This document shows positions 54,029 to 63,964 of a stretch of 64,000 nt of DNA, in pieces. The stretch is from Pseudoflavonifractor sp. 524-17 (GTDB lineage Bacteria > Bacillota > Clostridia > Oscillospirales > Oscillospiraceae). The stretch covers positions 180,988 to 244,987 of the forward strand of contig NZ_QWEK01000006.1 in NCBI RefSeq assembly GCF_009935845.1. Reading direction: 5' to 3'. A program made the position numbers and the translations under genes. Below the pieces are notes generated by a model. It was not told where the DNA came from and ran no database searches. It was given only the letters and a program-made list of their open reading frames with translations. Numbering within the stretch: position 1 is the stretch's first letter; the number at the start of each line of letters is the position of its first letter.

Positions 54029-55510
54029 ATGGGCAGAGCGGCGTGTATCATGGTGCAGGGGACCATGTCCGGCGTAGGGAAGAGTCTGCTGTGCGCGGGC
54101 CTGTGCCGCATTTTCCGGCAGGAAGGATACCGGACCGCCCCCTATAAAAGTCAGAACATGGCGCTGAACAGCTATATCACCCGGCAGGGGCTGGAGATGG
54201 GCCGGGCCCAGGTGGTGCAGGCGGCGGCGGCGGGGATAGAGCCCGACGTGCGGATGAATCCAATTTTGCTCAAGCCCTCCAGCGATACCGGCAGCCAGGT
54301 GATTGTCAACGGGGAAGTCCGGGGGCAGATGGCGGCGGCGGAGTATTTCCGGCACAAGCGGGAGCTCATCCCCGAGGTGCTGGCGGCCTACGAGAGCTTG
54401 GCGGCGGAGTACGATGTGATTGTCATCGAGGGAGCGGGGAGTCCGGCGGAAATCAACCTGCGAACGGATGACATTGTGAACATGGGACTGGCGGAATTGG
54501 TGGATGCCCCGGTGCTTCTGGCGGGGGACATCGACCGGGGGGGCGTGTTCGCCCAGCTGTACGGGACGGCGGCCCTGCTGGCGCCCCAAGAGCGGAGCCG
54601 GATCAAGGGCCTCATCATCAATAAGTTCCGGGGGGATCTGGAGATTCTGCGTCCCGGCCTGGACCAGCTGGAGGAGCGGACCGGCCTGCCGGTACTGGGG
54701 GTAGTGCCCTGGCTCCATGTGGACGTGGACGACGAGGACTCTTTGGCCCCCCGGCTGAGCCGGGCGGGGGAGAAGAAGCCTATCGACATCGCGGTGATTC
54801 GCCTGCCCCGCATCTCGAATTTCACGGATTTTTCCCCCCTGGAGCGCCACAAGATACTGGGTGTGCGCTACGTGGAGCGGCCTGCCGCTCTGGGCCGGCC
54901 TGATCTGGTGATTCTCCCCGGTACCAAAAGTACGATGGCGGATTTGCTGTGGATGCGGGAGACCGGCATGGAGGCGGCGGTGGGGAAGCTGGCCTCGGCG
55001 GGGACGCCTGTGCTGGGTGTATGCGGCGGCTATCAGATGCTGGGGGAGAGCCTGGAGGACCCGGAGGGGATCGAGGGGGGGCCCGCCGTCCTGCGGGGGA
55101 TGGGCCTGCTCCCTGGCAGGACGGTGTTTCTGCCCCGGAAAACCAGAACCAGAGTGACTGCCCTGTGTGAGGCGGGCCCCCTGGCAGGAGCGCACCTGGA
55201 GGGGTATGAGATCCACATGGGGGAGACGCGAAACAATGCCCGGCATTTCTGCCGTTTGGCGGAGGGACGGGAGGACGGCTGCTGGCAGGGGGAGGTCTTT
55301 GGCACCTACCTCCACGGCCTGTTTGACAGCGGCGAGTTGACAGAGCGGCTGATCCGGTGGCTGTGCCAGCGAAAGGGATTGGACGTGGAGACGGTGCAGC
55401 CGGAGTCCTGCCGCCAGTACCAGGAGCGGCAGTATGACCTGCTGGCAGACGGGGTGCGGCGGGCGCTGGACATGGACGCGGTCTATCGGATACTGGAGGA
55501 GACGCGATGA
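54029..55510 (+). CDS. cbiP: Cobyric acid synthase
   Basis: 493 aa from the ATG at 54029 after AGGAGGGGG; the frame begins earlier, inside cobD, without a site. The P-loop is GTMSGVGKSLLCAGL, then YKSQNMALNS; the amidotransferase Cys is in LGVCGGYQMLG and the His in GYEIHMGET. It amidates four side chains of adenosylcobyrinic diamide. It overlaps cbiC by 4 bp. Confidence 0.95.
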   Translation: MGRAACIMVQGTMSGVGKSLLCAGLCRIFRQEGYRTAPYKSQNMALNSYITRQGLEMGRAQVVQAAAAGIEPDVRMNPILLKPSSDTGSQVIVNGEVRGQMAAAEYFRHKRELIPEVLAAYESLAAEYDVIVIEGAGSPAEINLRTDDIVNMGLAELVDAPVLLAGDIDRGGVFAQLYGTAALLAPQERSRIKGLIINKFRGDLEILRPGLDQLEERTGLPVLGVVPWLHVDVDDEDSLAPRLSRAGEKKPIDIAVIRLPRISNFTDFSPLERHKILGVRYVERPAALGRPDLVILPGTKSTMADLLWMRETGMEAAVGKLASAGTPVLGVCGGYQMLGESLEDPEGIEGGPAVLRGMGLLPGRTVFLPRKTRTRVTALCEAGPLAGAHLEGYEIHMGETRNNARHFCRLAEGREDGCWQGEVFGTYLHGLFDSGELTERLIRWLCQRKGLDVETVQPESCRQYQERQYDLLADGVRRALDMDAVYRILEETR

Positions 55511-56175
55511 GCGAGCGGAGAAAACCCGGCGAAATTGAACGGGCCAGCATGGCCATCATTGCACAGGAGCTGGCGGAGCGGGGGATTACCCTCCCGGCTG
55601 AGACAGAAGCGGTGGTGAAGCGTGTAATCCATGCTACAGCGGACTTTGACTATGCAAAGTCTATGCGCTTTACACAAGATGCGGTAGAACAAGGCGTGGC
55701 TTTTCTCCGCCGGGGGGGCATGATTGTGACAGACACCAATATGGCGTGCTCCGGCATCAGCCGGCCTACGCTGGAGAAGCTGGGGGGCGCGGCGGTGTGC
55801 TTCATGGCGGAGCCGTCGGTGGCTCAGGCGGCCCAGGCACAGAATACCACCCGGGCGGCGGTGTCCATGGAGCGGGCGCTGGCGGAGTATCCCGGGGCGG
55901 CGCTGGCAGTAGGGAACGCCCCTACGGCGCTGCTGTGCATTGCGGAACAGATCGCGGCGGGCGCCCGGCCGGCGCTGGTCATCGGCGTACCGGTGGGATT
56001 CGTCAATGTGGTGGAGAGCAAAAAACGCCTGCTGGAGGTATGTGAGCGGTTTGACGTTCCGGCGATTGTATCCCTGGGGCGCAAGGGGGGCAGCACCGTA
56101 GCGGCGGCTATCTGCAACGCGCTGCTGTACACGGCGGCGGACGCCCTGGATCCCAAGGCTCGGGGCTGGCAGTGA
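55507..56175 (+). CDS. cbiC: Cobalt-precorrin-8 methylmutase
   Basis: 222 aa. The catalytic His is in RVIHATADFDYA, followed by GGMIVTDTNMACSGI and GVPVGFVNVVESK. It moves the methyl group from C11 to C12 to give cobyrinic acid. It is the last gene of the operon; the next gene is rpmE with its own promoter. Confidence 0.94.
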   Translation: MSERRKPGEIERASMAIIAQELAERGITLPAETEAVVKRVIHATADFDYAKSMRFTQDAVEQGVAFLRRGGMIVTDTNMACSGISRPTLEKLGGAAVCFMAEPSVAQAAQAQNTTRAAVSMERALAEYPGAALAVGNAPTALLCIAEQIAAGARPALVIGVPVGFVNVVESKKRLLEVCERFDVPAIVSLGRKGGSTVAAAICNALLYTAADALDPKARGWQ

Positions 56176-56248
56176 AGGGCAAGCGTCAGGGTCTGAACGG
56201 GCACAAGGGAAAAACGGCAAAATTGGGAGAAAAATTTTGGATAAACCG

Positions 56249-56277
56249 TTGACTTTTCCGTAGATTCATGGTAGCAT
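56249..56277 (+). promoter_or_regulatory. rpmE promoter
   Basis: TTGACT (56249-56254) and TAGCAT (56272-56277), 17-bp spacing, about 50 bp before the rpmE start. Confidence 0.6.
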
Positions 56278-56328
56278 ATCAGTTGCGTTTATAACGACTC
56301 TTCCCGTGGGAGAAAGAGGTGAACAGAA

Positions 56329-56535
56329 ATGAAGGAAGGCATTCATCCCAACTATGAACAGACTACCATTCGGTGCGCCTGCGGTAATGTGATCGAAACC
56401 GGATCCACCAAGAAGGACATCAAGGTTGAAGTTTGCTCCAAGTGTCACCCCTTCTTCACCGGCAAACAGAAGATGGTGGATACTGGCGGACGTGTCAGCC
56501 GCTTCAATAAGAAGTTTGGTCTGGATCAGAAGTAA
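56329..56535 (+). CDS. rpmE: 50S ribosomal protein L31 (zinc type)
   Basis: 68 aa. [20 protein letters not shown] and [14 protein letters not shown] show the zinc-binding Cys residues of the C+ form. It has a promoter upstream and a terminator downstream. Confidence 0.97.
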   Translation: MKEGIHPNYEQTTIRCACGNVIETGSTKKDIKVEVCSKCHPFFTGKQKMVDTGGRVSRFNKKFGLDQK

Positions 56536-56545
56536 GTTTCCGCTC

Positions 56546-56577
56546 AAAAACCCGTACCGGTTCCGGTACGGGTTTTT
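56546..56577 (+). terminator. rpmE terminator
   Basis: AAAAACCCGTACCGG and CCGGTACGGGTTTTT form a 15-bp stem with a 2-nt loop. Confidence 0.93.
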
Positions 56578-56620
56578 CCATATTTGTCAGGCATATACTA
56601 TAGAGTTAGGAGGAATGATT

Positions 56621-57127
56621 ATGTTTCAAGCCATGGATCCCAAAGCGCTGGATCAAAACGTCTTTTCCATGCTGGCCGATCAGTGGATGCTGATCACTGC
56701 CGGCACACCGGAGCACTGCAATACCATGACCGCCTCCTGGGGCGGGCTGGGCGTACTGTGGAACAAAAATGTGGCCATGTGCGTGGTCCGTCCACAGCGG
56801 CACACCCTGACCTTTCTGGAGGCTGGGGATACCTATACCCTGGCCTTTTTTGGGGAGGAGCAGCGGAAGAATCTGACGCGGTGCGGTAAGGTGAGCGGCC
56901 GGGAGGTGGATAAGGTCAAGGAGTGCGGTTTTACAGTCGCTGCCGCCCGGAACGGCGCCCCCTATTTTGAGGAGGCACAGCTGGTGCTGGTGTGCCGGAA
57001 GCTGTACTGGCAGGACCTGGAGGGCAGTCATTTCCTGGATAAGGAAATTGATAAGGCGTGCTATCCGGAGCGGGACTATCACAGAATGTTCATCGGAGAG
57101 ATTGTGGAGGTCCTGAAAAAAACCTAG
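56621..57127 (+). CDS. Flavin reductase-like FMN-binding protein
   Basis: 168 aa after TAGGAGG. The segment NTMTASWGGLGVLWNKNVAM and VVRPQRHTLTFLEAG match the flavin reductase-like domain (split beta-barrel). Homologues in Clostridia are small flavoproteins of unknown partner. It is 24 bp upstream of hflX and may be in the same transcript. Confidence 0.82.
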   Translation: MFQAMDPKALDQNVFSMLADQWMLITAGTPEHCNTMTASWGGLGVLWNKNVAMCVVRPQRHTLTFLEAGDTYTLAFFGEEQRKNLTRCGKVSGREVDKVKECGFTVAAARNGAPYFEEAQLVLVCRKLYWQDLEGSHFLDKEIDKACYPERDYHRMFIGEIVEVLKKT

Positions 57128-57151
57128 GAGCCTCCCGGCTATGGAGGAAGT

Positions 57152-58459
57152 ATGACAGAAGACAAGACAAAAGAGGAAATCAACCGGGCGGTGCTGGTGG
57201 GGCTGTCTGCCCACTGCCTGACGGCGGAGGAGAACGCCACGGAGCACACCCTGGAGGAGCTGGAGGATCTGCTGGAGACGGCGGGGGGCGCCTGCGCCGG
57301 GATGGTGCTGCAAAACAGGGACGCCCCCGACCCGCGCACCTTCATTGGCGAGGGCAAGCTGGCGGAGGTACGGGAGCTGGTGGTCAACGGCGGGGCGGAT
57401 ATGGTTATTTTTGACAACAACCTGTCCCCCTCCCAGCAGCGGGTGCTGTCCGAGGAGCTGAAGGTGCAGGTACTGGACCGGTCCGCCCTGATTCTGGATA
57501 TCTTTGCCCAGCGGGCCCGTACCCGGGAGGGCCGGCTCCAGGTGGCCCTGGCCCAGTACCAGTACCTGCTGCCCCGGCTCACCGGAATGTGGGGCCATCT
57601 GGTACGGCAGACCGCCTCCGGGGGCAAGTCCCCCATCGGCACCCGGGGCCCCGGCGAGACCCAGCTGGAGACCGACCGCCGGCATATCCGCCGCAAGATT
57701 GCCAAGCTCAAAGAGGAGCTGGAAAATGTCCGCCGGGTGCGGGGGGTCCAGCGGGAGCGCCGGATCAAAAACGAGGTGCCGGTGGTGGCCATTGTGGGCT
57801 ATACCAACGCGGGGAAGTCCACCCTGCTCAACAAGCTGACCGGGGCGGACATCCCCGCCAATAACCGTCTGTTCGACACATTGGACACCACTACCCGCAC
57901 CCTGGAGATTTCCGAGGCCTGTACCGTGCTCATTTCAGACACGGTGGGCTTTATCTCCAAGCTGCCCCACCATCTGGTGGAGGCATTCAAGGCCACCCTA
58001 GAGGAGCTGTCCTTTGCGGATCTGCTGCTCCACGTCATTGACGCTTCCAACCCGGAGTGGCGGGAGCAGGCGGCGGTGGTGGAGAAGCTCATCCAGGAGC
58101 TGGGGGCGGCGGAGACCCCCCGGATCGATGTGTTCAATAAGTCGGACCGGTACACCGGGGATATCGTGCCCCATGGGGCGGACATTGTGTCCATATCCGC
58201 AAAGACCGGCCAGGGGCTGGATAAGCTGTGTGCCATGATTGGGGAGCGGCTGGACACTGGGGCCCGCCGGGTGACCATTCATCTGCCCTATGAACAGGCA
58301 GGCGCGCTGGAGACGCTCTATCAGGAGGCCAAGGTGGAGCGGGTGGAGTACGCCGGCACCATTCAGGTGACGGCGGTGTGTACCCCTATTCTGCTGGGCC
58401 GGCTGAAAGCGTATATTGTGGAGGGTTGGACGCCGCCCAAGGAATTTTGGGAGGATTAG
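57152..58459 (+). CDS. hflX: GTPase HflX
   Basis: 435 aa. The HflX domain has GPGETQLETDRR; the G domain has GYTNAGKSTLLN, DTLDTTTRT, DTVGFISKLP and FNKSD. It splits stalled ribosomes under stress. The C-terminal domain is full length. Confidence 0.95.
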   Translation: MTEDKTKEEINRAVLVGLSAHCLTAEENATEHTLEELEDLLETAGGACAGMVLQNRDAPDPRTFIGEGKLAEVRELVVNGGADMVIFDNNLSPSQQRVLSEELKVQVLDRSALILDIFAQRARTREGRLQVALAQYQYLLPRLTGMWGHLVRQTASGGKSPIGTRGPGETQLETDRRHIRRKIAKLKEELENVRRVRGVQRERRIKNEVPVVAIVGYTNAGKSTLLNKLTGADIPANNRLFDTLDTTTRTLEISEACTVLISDTVGFISKLPHHLVEAFKATLEELSFADLLLHVIDASNPEWREQAAVVEKLIQELGAAETPRIDVFNKSDRYTGDIVPHGADIVSISAKTGQGLDKLCAMIGERLDTGARRVTIHLPYEQAGALETLYQEAKVERVEYAGTIQVTAVCTPILLGRLKAYIVEGWTPPKEFWED

Positions 58460-58463
58460 AGAG

Positions 58464-59015
58464 ATGGAGCTGGAGACAAGGCGGCTGATTCTGCGCACGT
58501 TCACTGAGGAGGACGCGGCGGATTTTTACGCCTACTGCAAGGATCCCCGGGTGGGTCCGGCGGCAGGGTGGACGCCCCATGAGAGCGTGGAGGAAAGCCT
58601 GGCAGTCATCCGTGATTTCCTGGAACATCCAGGGACCCTGGCCGTCACCCGGAAGGGAGAGGGAAAAGTGATTGGCACCGCTGGCTTTGTGGGCCGGCAC
58701 CGGAGGGAGCTGCCTGGCCCAGACGACGAGATCGGCTACTGCCTCAGCCCGGCATACTGGGGCCAGGGGTTCATTCCTGAGGCGGTGGACGCTCTGCTGG
58801 CCTGCGGCTTTGAGAACCGGGGGCTGAACACCATCTGGTGCGGCTACTACGACGGCAACCAAAAGTCCAGCCGGGTGGTGCGCAAGTGCGGCTTTACCTA
58901 CCGCTTTACACGGATACAGAAGGTTCCCAGCTTAGGGGATGCCGTCCGCCTGGCCTACTGCTGGGCCATGACCCGTCGGGAGTGGGAGGAGCGGACCAAG
59001 GCGCAACACATATAG
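58464..59015 (+). CDS. GNAT family N-acetyltransferase
   Basis: 183 aa from the ATG at 58464. It begins ETRRLILRTFTEEDA and has the acetyl-CoA-binding loop GYCLSPAYWGQGFIPEA, like the RimJ/RimL subgroup. The substrate cannot be named. It is 4 bp after hflX, so it is probably co-transcribed. Confidence 0.85.
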   Translation: MELETRRLILRTFTEEDAADFYAYCKDPRVGPAAGWTPHESVEESLAVIRDFLEHPGTLAVTRKGEGKVIGTAGFVGRHRRELPGPDDEIGYCLSPAYWGQGFIPEAVDALLACGFENRGLNTIWCGYYDGNQKSSRVVRKCGFTYRFTRIQKVPSLGDAVRLAYCWAMTRREWEERTKAQHI

Positions 59016-59033
59016 AAAGCGGGTGAGGCAGAG

Positions 59034-59681
59034 TTGACAGCGTACTATATTCCCACCGTCCCCTCGGAGACGGAATTTACGGAAAAGCGATCCCGCTTTA
59101 TCGGCCATGTGTGGCGGGTGGAGGAAGAGGCCCAGGCCCGGGCCCATATTGAGGCCATGAAGAAGCAGTACCACGACGCCCGGCACAACTGCTGGTGCTA
59201 TATCATCCGGGAGGGGGGCGTGGTCCGTTACTCCGACGACGGGGAGCCCCAGGGGACCGCGGGCCAGCCCATGCTGGGGGTCTTCCAGAAGGAGGGGATC
59301 ACGAACGTGTGCTGTGTGGTGACCCGGTACTTTGGCGGCGTATTGTTGGGGGCCGGGGGACTGGTGCGGGCCTATACCCGCTCGGCCAAGGATGCCTTGG
59401 ATGCCGCTGGTGTCTCCCAGGTCCGCCGTTGGGTGGAGGTGGCGGCGCCCTGCTCCTATGCCCTGTTTGAGCGGGTGAAGCTGGAGGTGGAGGGCCAGAA
59501 CGGCGTGCTGGGAGAGACAGAGTACGCCGCCGGTGTGGTGGTCCACGCCCTTCTGCCGGAGGAGCGGGTAGGGGATTTCCAAGCCCGGGTCACCGAGCTC
59601 ACCGCTGGCAAATCCGCGGTCCAGGTGGTGGGGGAGTCCTTCCAGGCCGTGCCATTGGGCCGTGGGAAAGGGCCAGTTTGA
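59034..59681 (+). CDS. YigZ/IMPACT family protein
   Basis: 215 aa with a TTG start after GTGAGGCAG. The UPF0029 domain has EFTEKRSRFIGHV, YSDDGEPQGTAGQPML and VVTRYFGGVLLGAGGLVRAY. YigZ-like proteins have unclear function; some are linked to translation control. The C-terminal DUF1949-type domain is present. Confidence 0.88.
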   Translation: MTAYYIPTVPSETEFTEKRSRFIGHVWRVEEEAQARAHIEAMKKQYHDARHNCWCYIIREGGVVRYSDDGEPQGTAGQPMLGVFQKEGITNVCCVVTRYFGGVLLGAGGLVRAYTRSAKDALDAAGVSQVRRWVEVAAPCSYALFERVKLEVEGQNGVLGETEYAAGVVVHALLPEERVGDFQARVTELTAGKSAVQVVGESFQAVPLGRGKGPV

Positions 59682-59789
59682 AAATTCTGAAAAATTTTTC
59701 ACGGAAAAGAAGGATTTTCGCAGAGAAAAAGGTATATAGTAGATAGGAGTGTTTTTGCCGGCCGGTAATAGGGAAGGGAGGCTGGGCAG

Positions 59790-60794
59790 TTGACCGCGAA
59801 AGAACAGACCCAGCAGTGGGAGCGCAGAACTTTATCGCCCCGCGCCTGCCTGTCAGAGCAGTCCCGGGGCCGGGCCCGGCCGCTGAAGCCCTGCCCCATG
59901 CGGACAGACTTCCAGCGGGACATCGACCGGATTGTCCACTGTAAGGCATTCCGGCGGCTGATGCACAAGACCCAGGTCTTTCTGGCGCCGGAGGGGGACC
60001 ACTACCGCACCCGCATGACCCACACTCTGGAGGTCAGCCGCATCGCCCGTACCATCGCCCGGGGCCTGCGGCTTAATGAGGATCTTACCGAGGCGGCGGC
60101 CCTGGGCCACGACCTGGGGCACACCCCCTTCGGCCACGCTGGGGAGCGGGTGCTCAACGAGATTATGGAGGGGGGCTTTGCCCACAATATCCACTCGCTC
60201 CGGGTGGTAGAGCGGCTGGAGAACCAGGGGATAGGACTCAACCTGACCTGGGAGGTGCGCAACGGCATCCTCTGCCACACCGGTCCGGATGAGGCAGGCA
60301 CTTTGGAGGGGCAGATCGTCCGTCTGGCCGACCAGATTGCCTATATCAACCACGATATTGACGACGCCATCCGAGGGGGCATCCTCTACCCCATGGATAT
60401 CCCTCTGTCTGCCTGCCAAGCCCTGGGCTTCACCCATGGAGAGCGGATCAACACCCTGACCGCAGACGTGATTGCGGCCAGCCGGGACAGCGAGAGGATT
60501 TGTCAGTCAGAGCCCTGCCGGAAGGCCATGCAGGACCTGCGCAGCTTTATGTACCAGTCGGTATATTATAACCCTGCGGCCAAGGGAGAGGAGACCAAGG
60601 CACAGGACATGATACACCGTCTGTTTGAGTACTATCAGAAGGATCCGGACAAGCTGCCGGGGGAGTACCAGGAGATCCGGATCCAGGAGGGCACAGACCG
60701 GGCGGTGTGCGACTATATCGCGGGGATGACGGACAAATATGCGGCAGAGCAGTTCGTTGGCATCGCCATCCCCAGGGGATGGACGGTGAAATAG
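59790..60794 (+). CDS. dgt: Deoxyguanosinetriphosphate triphosphohydrolase-like protein
   Basis: 334 aa with a TTG start after GGGAGG. The HD motif is GHDLGHTPFGHAGE with upstream His in TRMTHTLEVSRIA and later Asp in NHDIDDAIRGG. It hydrolyses dNTPs to deoxynucleosides. It lies 15 bp before dnaG, an arrangement found in several Clostridia. Confidence 0.92.
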   Translation: MTAKEQTQQWERRTLSPRACLSEQSRGRARPLKPCPMRTDFQRDIDRIVHCKAFRRLMHKTQVFLAPEGDHYRTRMTHTLEVSRIARTIARGLRLNEDLTEAAALGHDLGHTPFGHAGERVLNEIMEGGFAHNIHSLRVVERLENQGIGLNLTWEVRNGILCHTGPDEAGTLEGQIVRLADQIAYINHDIDDAIRGGILYPMDIPLSACQALGFTHGERINTLTADVIAASRDSERICQSEPCRKAMQDLRSFMYQSVYYNPAAKGEETKAQDMIHRLFEYYQKDPDKLPGEYQEIRIQEGTDRAVCDYIAGMTDKYAAEQFVGIAIPRGWTVK

Positions 60795-60809
60795 ACAGGA
60801 GGCGGGAGC

Positions 60810-62564
60810 ATGGCCATTCCGGAGCAGTTTATTGATGAGATCGTGGCCCGAAATGAAATCTCCGATGTGGTCTCCTCCTATGTCCACCTGACCCGGAAGG
60901 GAAACAATTTATGGGGTCTGTGCCCCTTTCACAACGAAAAAACACCCTCCTTCTCCGTGGCGCCGGAGAAACAGATTTATTACTGCTTCGGCTGCGGCAA
61001 GGGAGGGGGCGTCATCAACTTTATTATGGAGATAGAAAACCTCACCTTTGTGGAGGCGGTGCGCCTGCTGGCCCAGAGGGCAGGGTTGGAACTGCCGGAA
61101 CAGGGGGAGAATGAGGGATACCGGCGGCGCAAGGAGCGCCTGCTGGCCCTGAATAAGGAGGCGGCCCGCCTTTTTCACCAGACGTTAAAGTCCCCCCAAG
61201 GGGCGGCGGGGGCAGAGTATTTGTTCCGGCGGCGGGGTCTGTCCCCAGGGATTGTGACCCGGTTTGGCCTGGGGGTGGCGCCGGCGGGGTGGAGCGCCCT
61301 GCTGGAGGCCATGGCGGAAAAGGGATTCACCAAGCGGGATCTGCTGGACGCGGGTCTGGCGGTGGACAATCAAAAGGGCAGGGTGTATGACCGCTTCCGC
61401 AGCCGGGTGATGTTTCCCATCATCGATCTGCGGGGGGAAATCATCGGCTTCGGCGGCCGGGTGCTGGACGACGGCACTCCCAAATATCTCAACTCGCCGG
61501 ATACGGTTATTTACAATAAGAGCCGGAACCTGTTCGCCCTGAACCTGGCCAAAAAGTCCAAGCTGGGACGGATTATTTTGACAGAGGGGTATATGGACAC
61601 TATCTCCCTCCATCAGGCGGGGTTTGACTGCGCGGTGGCCAGTCTGGGCACGGCCCTGACCCAGGAGCATGCCCAGCTCCTGGCCCGGTACACCAAGGAG
61701 GCGGTGATCGCCTACGACGGGGACGGCGCGGGGGTGAAGGCGGCCCAGCGGGCTATCCCAATTCTGGAGAAGACGGGAATCAGTGTAAAGGTCCTCCAGA
61801 TGCGCGGGGCCAAGGACCCGGATGAGTTTATCAAAAAGTTTGGCCGGGAGGCATTTGGAAAGTTGCTGGACGAGAGCGAAAACCACATTGAGTACCGCCT
61901 GGGGCAGATCCAAAAAAAGTACGACCTGGCGGACGATGTCCAGAGGGTGGAATTCCTGCGGGAGAGTGCGGCCATGCTGTCCACGCTGCCCAGCCCGGTG
62001 GAGCGGGAGATCTACGGCGGCCGGGTGGCCGCCCTTGCAGGCATTACCCCAGAGACCATGGCCCAGGAGGTCAAGCGGGAGTTCACCCGCCGGATGAAGC
62101 AGGCCAAAAAGCAGCAGGAGCGCAAGGATCTCACCCCTGCGGCTCAGCTGCAGCCCAAGGCCTATGGAATGCGATACACCAACATGCGCTCCGCCCGGGC
62201 GGAGGAGGGGGTGCTGCGGCTGCTCCTGTTGGAGCCGGCCCTGTTTTCCTCTCTGGGCGGATTGACTGCGGAGCAGTTCTCCGCGCCGGTGCTGGGGAAA
62301 ATTTATGACCTGCTGTGCCGCCGGGCGAGAGAGGGGCGGAGTCTTCAGCTGGCCGCCCTGGCCGGGGAGCTGTCCCCGGAGGAGAGCAGCCATCTGGCCG
62401 CGATTCTGGGCCAGCCGGAGTCCCTGGCCAACAGCCAGCAGGCCCTGGCGGACTACATAGCCACCATACAGACCGAGGCCGTCAAGCGGACCGGGGAGAG
62501 CGGAGAGGACTCCATCCGGGCGGCCTGGGAGAGGTACAGAGAAAAAAAAGCCTACGGAGGATGA
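60810..62564 (+). CDS. dnaG: DNA primase
   Basis: 584 aa. The CHC2 zinc ribbon is [11 protein letters not shown] to CFGCGKGG (about 38-65). The TOPRIM core includes [12 protein letters not shown] and [11 protein letters not shown]; the last ~130 residues are the DnaB-binding helical domain. It makes RNA primers at the fork. Its stop lies inside the ribosome site of rpoD. Confidence 0.96.
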   Translation: MAIPEQFIDEIVARNEISDVVSSYVHLTRKGNNLWGLCPFHNEKTPSFSVAPEKQIYYCFGCGKGGGVINFIMEIENLTFVEAVRLLAQRAGLELPEQGENEGYRRRKERLLALNKEAARLFHQTLKSPQGAAGAEYLFRRRGLSPGIVTRFGLGVAPAGWSALLEAMAEKGFTKRDLLDAGLAVDNQKGRVYDRFRSRVMFPIIDLRGEIIGFGGRVLDDGTPKYLNSPDTVIYNKSRNLFALNLAKKSKLGRIILTEGYMDTISLHQAGFDCAVASLGTALTQEHAQLLARYTKEAVIAYDGDGAGVKAAQRAIPILEKTGISVKVLQMRGAKDPDEFIKKFGREAFGKLLDESENHIEYRLGQIQKKYDLADDVQRVEFLRESAAMLSTLPSPVEREIYGGRVAALAGITPETMAQEVKREFTRRMKQAKKQQERKDLTPAAQLQPKAYGMRYTNMRSARAEEGVLRLLLLEPALFSSLGGLTAEQFSAPVLGKIYDLLCRRAREGRSLQLAALAGELSPEESSHLAAILGQPESLANSQQALADYIATIQTEAVKRTGESGEDSIRAAWERYREKKAYGG

Positions 62565-62568
62565 GCAC

Positions 62569-63882
62569 ATGAGTGACAAGAAGGTTATGGGCACAAAGAG
62601 CGAAAAGGTAAACGCCCCCAGCGAGGCCCAGATTGAGGCCGGCCGCCTGGAGATCATGAAGGTAGTGGAGGGCGTACCTGGCGCGGAAAAGCTCAGTGAG
62701 CTCATCGAGCGGGGGAAAAAGAAGGGCAAGCTCTCCGCCAGCGATCTGATGGACGTGCTGGAGAATATGAACCTGGAGAGCGACCAGATGGACAAGATCT
62801 ACGATACCCTGGAAAATCTGGGGATCGACACTGCTGGGGAGGATTATCTGCCTGACCTGAACGATGATACGGTGCCCCCCATTGAGGAACTGGAGGAGAT
62901 CCCCGAGGAGGAGATCGTAGATCCTAACACTCTGGTGGACGCTTTCGGCATTGATGACCCGGTGCGGATGTATTTAAAGGAGATTGGCAAGGTAAATCTG
63001 CTCACCCCGGATGAAGAGGTACAGCTGGCCCAGGACATGGGCGCCGGAGATGCGGCGGAGGAGCAGTGGAAGGAAATTGAGCGGGCCCGTGCCGCCGGGG
63101 AGGACTATCCCCTTACCCCGGAGGAGGAAGCCGCCATCAAAAAGGCCATCAAGCGGGGCAAGGCGGCAAAGCAGCGCCTGGCGGAGGCAAATCTCCGCCT
63201 GGTGGTATCTATCGCCAAACGGTACGTGGGCCGGGGTATGCTCTTTTTGGATTTGATTCAGGAGGGAAATCTGGGCCTGATCAAGGCGGTAGAAAAGTTT
63301 GACTATGTAAAGGGATTTAAATTCTCCACCTATGCCACCTGGTGGATCCGTCAGGCCATTACCAGGGCCATTGCCGACCAGGCCCGCACCATCCGTATCC
63401 CTGTGCATATGGTGGAGACCATCAACAAGGTCATCCGGGTGTCCCGCCAGCTGCTCCAGGAGCTGGGCCACGACCCCAGCCCCGAGGAGATCGCCGCCGA
63501 GATGAATATGCCGGTGGACAAGGTGCGGGAGATTCTGAAAATCGCTCAGGAGCCGGTGAGTCTGGAGACCCCCATCGGCGAGGAGGAGGATTCCCATCTG
63601 GGGGACTTCATCCCCGACGAGGACGCGTCAGAGCCCTCTGAGGCCGCCAGCTTTACCCTGCTGAAGGAGCAGCTGGTGGAGGTGTTGTCCACCCTGACCG
63701 CCCGGGAGGAGAAGGTGCTCAAGCTCCGCTTTGGGATTGAGGACGGCCGTACCCGCACCTTGGAAGAGGTGGGCAAAGAGTTCAATGTCACCCGGGAGCG
63801 CATTCGCCAGATTGAGGCTAAGGCCCTGCGCAAGCTCCGCCACCCCAGCCGGAGCAAAAAGCTCAAGGACTTTCTAAATTGA
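62569..63882 (+). CDS. rpoD: Primary RNA polymerase sigma factor
   Basis: 437 aa after GGAGG. A short region 1.1 and an acidic linker (about 85-125) precede region 1.2 ([18 protein letters not shown]). Region 2 is [19 protein letters not shown] and [20 protein letters not shown], region 4.2 is [18 protein letters not shown]. It is the housekeeping sigma factor. Two hairpins follow. Confidence 0.96.
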   Translation: MSDKKVMGTKSEKVNAPSEAQIEAGRLEIMKVVEGVPGAEKLSELIERGKKKGKLSASDLMDVLENMNLESDQMDKIYDTLENLGIDTAGEDYLPDLNDDTVPPIEELEEIPEEEIVDPNTLVDAFGIDDPVRMYLKEIGKVNLLTPDEEVQLAQDMGAGDAAEEQWKEIERARAAGEDYPLTPEEEAAIKKAIKRGKAAKQRLAEANLRLVVSIAKRYVGRGMLFLDLIQEGNLGLIKAVEKFDYVKGFKFSTYATWWIRQAITRAIADQARTIRIPVHMVETINKVIRVSRQLLQELGHDPSPEEIAAEMNMPVDKVREILKIAQEPVSLETPIGEEEDSHLGDFIPDEDASEPSEAASFTLLKEQLVEVLSTLTAREEKVLKLRFGIEDGRTRTLEEVGKEFNVTRERIRQIEAKALRKLRHPSRSKKLKDFLN

Positions 63883-63894
63883 AAAAATGGAAAA

Positions 63895-63925
63895 GGAACA
63901 CCTCCAAATGGCTTGGAGGTGTTCC
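63895..63925 (+). terminator. First hairpin after rpoD
   Basis: GGAACACCTCCAA and TTGGAGGTGTTCC form a 13-bp stem with a 5-nt loop and no T tract. Confidence 0.6.
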
Positions 63926-63934
63926 CAGCCTGTC

Positions 63935-63964
63935 GAAAAAGTCTGCCCTTCGGCAGACTTTTTC
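63935..63964 (+). terminator. Terminator after rpoD
   Basis: GAAAAAGTCTGCC and GGCAGACTTTTTC form a stem with a CTTC loop. It begins inside AGCCTGTCGAAA (63927-63938), the fourth occurrence of that repeat core. The last 36 bases of the window hold nothing I can identify. Confidence 0.85.

Noticed and set aside
53978..55315. 445-codon minus-strand frame opposite cbiP
   Set aside because: Antisense to cobyric acid synthase, with a Gln/His/Arg/Pro-rich composition and no family motif.
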